Assembly: GCF_000468755.1 (NCBI RefSeq)
Contig: NZ_AWEZ01000056.1
Span: 1 to 41,872 of the forward strand
Direction: 5' to 3'
DNA length: 41,872 nt
From: Olsenella profusa F0195
GTDB lineage: Bacteria; Actinomycetota; Coriobacteriia; Coriobacteriales; Atopobiaceae
Numbering within the stretch: position 1 is the stretch's first letter; every line of letters begins with the position of its first letter. The notes beneath the pieces are model-generated. The model ran no database searches. It saw only the letters and a program-made list of their open reading frames with translations, and had not been told where the DNA came from. The translations under genes were made by a program, and so were the position numbers. Shown one piece after another: positions 40,185-41,872 of the stretch.

Positions 40185-41872
40185 CTAGTTACGCGGCTTC
40201 TTCACAACCGACATCACCTTGTTCATCTGGGACTTCGTCATGGCCTCGCGGGACAGGTCGATCCCGACCGCGCCGCAGAGAGCGTCGGTGAGGTCGGTGC
40301 GGTAGTCGAAGTGGTAGACGTTGGCGTCCAGGCGGTGGCCGGTCATGTTGGAGAGCGCCTCGGCGACCGCTTCGGCCGAGGGCCGGGTTCCCGTCATGCG
40401 CTCCACGTCGGCCTGCATGAGGCGCATGATCGTGAGCGCGACGTAGCAGACGAGGAAGTGCGCCCGGATGTGCGGCTCGGTCCACACGTAGACGGGACGC
40501 GCATCCATCGTGCCCTTGAGCACGCGGAACGAGTCCTCTATCCTCGCCAGCCCCCGGTAGGCCTCGATGATCTCCTTCTCTGCCCACTCCTGCTCGGAGG
40601 TCACGATGCAGTAGTAGCCGTCCATGGCCGCGTCGGCCGCTGTCCTCCTCTCGTCGAGAACCCAGTTGTGGTCGGCCTTCTCCCCGGTCGCCCTCACCAC
40701 GGGCACGTCCTTGGCGTATTTGACCGAGCTGCGGGAGGCGGCGCCGGAGCAGTCGCCGCGCTCGATGGCGGCCCTCGACCTCTCGACCACCTTGGCGCGC
40801 TCGCGGCGGCTCCTCTCAAAGAAGTCGCGGCTCCAGAAGGCGACCTCCTTGACGGGCACCATGACCCGCCTCCTCTTTCCGTCCTCGCCCGTCACGTAGA
40901 CGGCCTTGTCGGCGATCCTGCTCTTGACCTTGAAGCGCCCGGATCCGCTCTCCTTGTAGCCCTCGTCGTCGAGCACCCAGGCCCTGAGCCCCCTGGTCGC
41001 CCTGCGCACGGACTGGCTGAACACGAACCCGTTCCCGTCGAGCGTGCAGGCGGCGATGTTGCTGGAGGTGTCGGGCCCCTTGTCGGCCACCACGACCACG
41101 CGCCCCCCGTCCGGGTCGGACGCGTCGCGAAGGCCCGCCTTCCCCATCATGGGGAGCATGGTCGACATGTCGTCGGCGTTGCCGGGGAACAGCTCGTAGC
41201 CGAGCGGGACGCCGCCCGCGTCGAGCAAGAGCCCCATCTGCACGATCGCCTCGGGGCGGTGCTCCTTAGACACGCCCCTCTTGCGCAGCCCCTCTTCGTC
41301 CTCGCCGTCGATCTCGAACCAGTAGTTCGTGACGTCGTAGTACAGCCGCGTGCGGTCCCTGGGGCCGCGGGCGGCCTCGATCGAGGCGTTCATGTGCCTG
41401 ACCAGCGCGTCGGCCCTCTCGGCGAGGTAGTCGAGGCTGCGGTAGACGTCGTCGAGCGTGAAGGCGCACCTCCTCGGGAACGCGTCCCCTGCCTCCCACG
41501 CCGCCGACTTCGAGGAGGGGTGGGCCACCCTGTCCCACACGAGCAGCTCGAGTATCCTGCACGGGTCGAAGGCGAAGCCGCGCGCCGTCCTCCTCCTCTC
41601 GAAGAAGTCCCATATCCCCAGGTCGCGGTGGAAGTAGGCGCTCGGCACCGCCGCCCCCATCTCGACGCGGCTCTCCCGGCGCTTGTCGATCTTCCTGAGC
41701 GGGCGCAGCGTCACCGTCATGGGCGCCACTTCCGCCCGCGCGGCCCCGTTCTCGGCCTCCACCTCGGCCTTGAAGTGGACGATCGGGTCGTCGTAGAGCT
41801 TCTCCAGCTCGTCGAGGTAGCCCAGCGACCGCACGTGCCTGGACTTGGACCTGCCGTTCTCGTCCCGGTATC
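40185..41872 (-). mobile_element. IS1634-family (IS4 superfamily) transposase, N-terminus cut by window edge
   Basis: At least 561 residues, open to the right edge: upstream of the GTG at 41834 the frame continues as YRDENGRSKSRHVRSLGYL, a usual start region of these proteins, so the true start is beyond the window. DDE-type landmarks: YYDVTNYWFEIDGEDE with the first Asp, VVVADKGPDTSSNIAA with the second, and the C-terminal ARIEDSFRVLKGTMDARPVY with the third acidic residue, followed by VWTEPHIRAHFLVCYVALTI. No stop or frameshift is seen, so it may be active. It is placed just after the lac island, which suggests a role in mobilising or bordering it. Confidence 0.88.

Overview
The window looks like a chromosomal segment of a high-GC Gram-positive anaerobe. 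A Coriobacteriia member of the Olsenella/Atopobium type is the best guess. The reasons are high G+C, the mix of lactose/galactitol PTS operons with actinobacterial-style YfhO and DUF6541-like wall-glycan membrane proteins, and Tat-type lipoprotein signals. No rRNA, tRNA or CRISPR array was seen. Both ends run into insertion sequences: an IS256-family transposase at the left edge and an IS1634-family transposase at the right edge, both cut by the window.

Region 1 (about 0.5-15.7 kb, visibly richer in A/T than the rest) is a cell-surface glycan locus. One minus-strand run encodes a WecE-type sugar aminotransferase, two half-size EamA/ArnE-ArnF-like membrane proteins, a GtrB/ArnC-type undecaprenyl-phosphate glycosyltransferase, a nucleotide-sugar epimerase, an ATP-grasp ligase, a YfhO-type membrane glycosyltransferase and two family-2 glycosyltransferases. 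A DUF6541-like membrane protein and a membrane-anchored alkaline-phosphatase/sulfatase-superfamily enzyme face each other next to it. The set reads as: make an amino-deoxysugar, load it on undecaprenyl phosphate, flip it, and attach it to a wall polymer.

Region 2 (15.7-27 kb) is a patchwork. It holds a Tat lipoprotein phosphoesterase, an aldo/keto reductase, a DUF4143-type ATPase behind two tandem 25-bp palindromes, RecQ without an evident winged-helix domain, a 3-hydroxyacyl-CoA dehydrogenase with an FMN reductase, and an ABC importer whose permease and ATPase are one polypeptide. It also holds broken genes: a quinol-monooxygenase-like gene with an internal deletion and an RpiB/LacAB-like gene with two frameshifts.

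Region 3 (27-40 kb) is a complete-looking lactose/galactose-6-phosphate catabolic island. lacF-lacE-lacG (uptake and phospho-beta-galactosidase) diverge from lacR-lacA-lacB-lacC (tagatose-6-phosphate pathway). Beside them lie a galactitol-type PTS (EIIA, EIIB, EIIC), a DUF4867 protein, a second DeoR-family regulator and a GatY-like class II aldolase that can replace the missing LacD.

The most unusual structure is non-coding. Four intergenic elements are built from short words repeated in mirrored orientation: three share the word GTGCGAG, and one has eight copies of GTGGGTGC or its complement. All four lie between convergent genes (18.3, 21.7, 29.0 and 40.0 kb). One of them forms the last 27 codons of the aldo/keto reductase.
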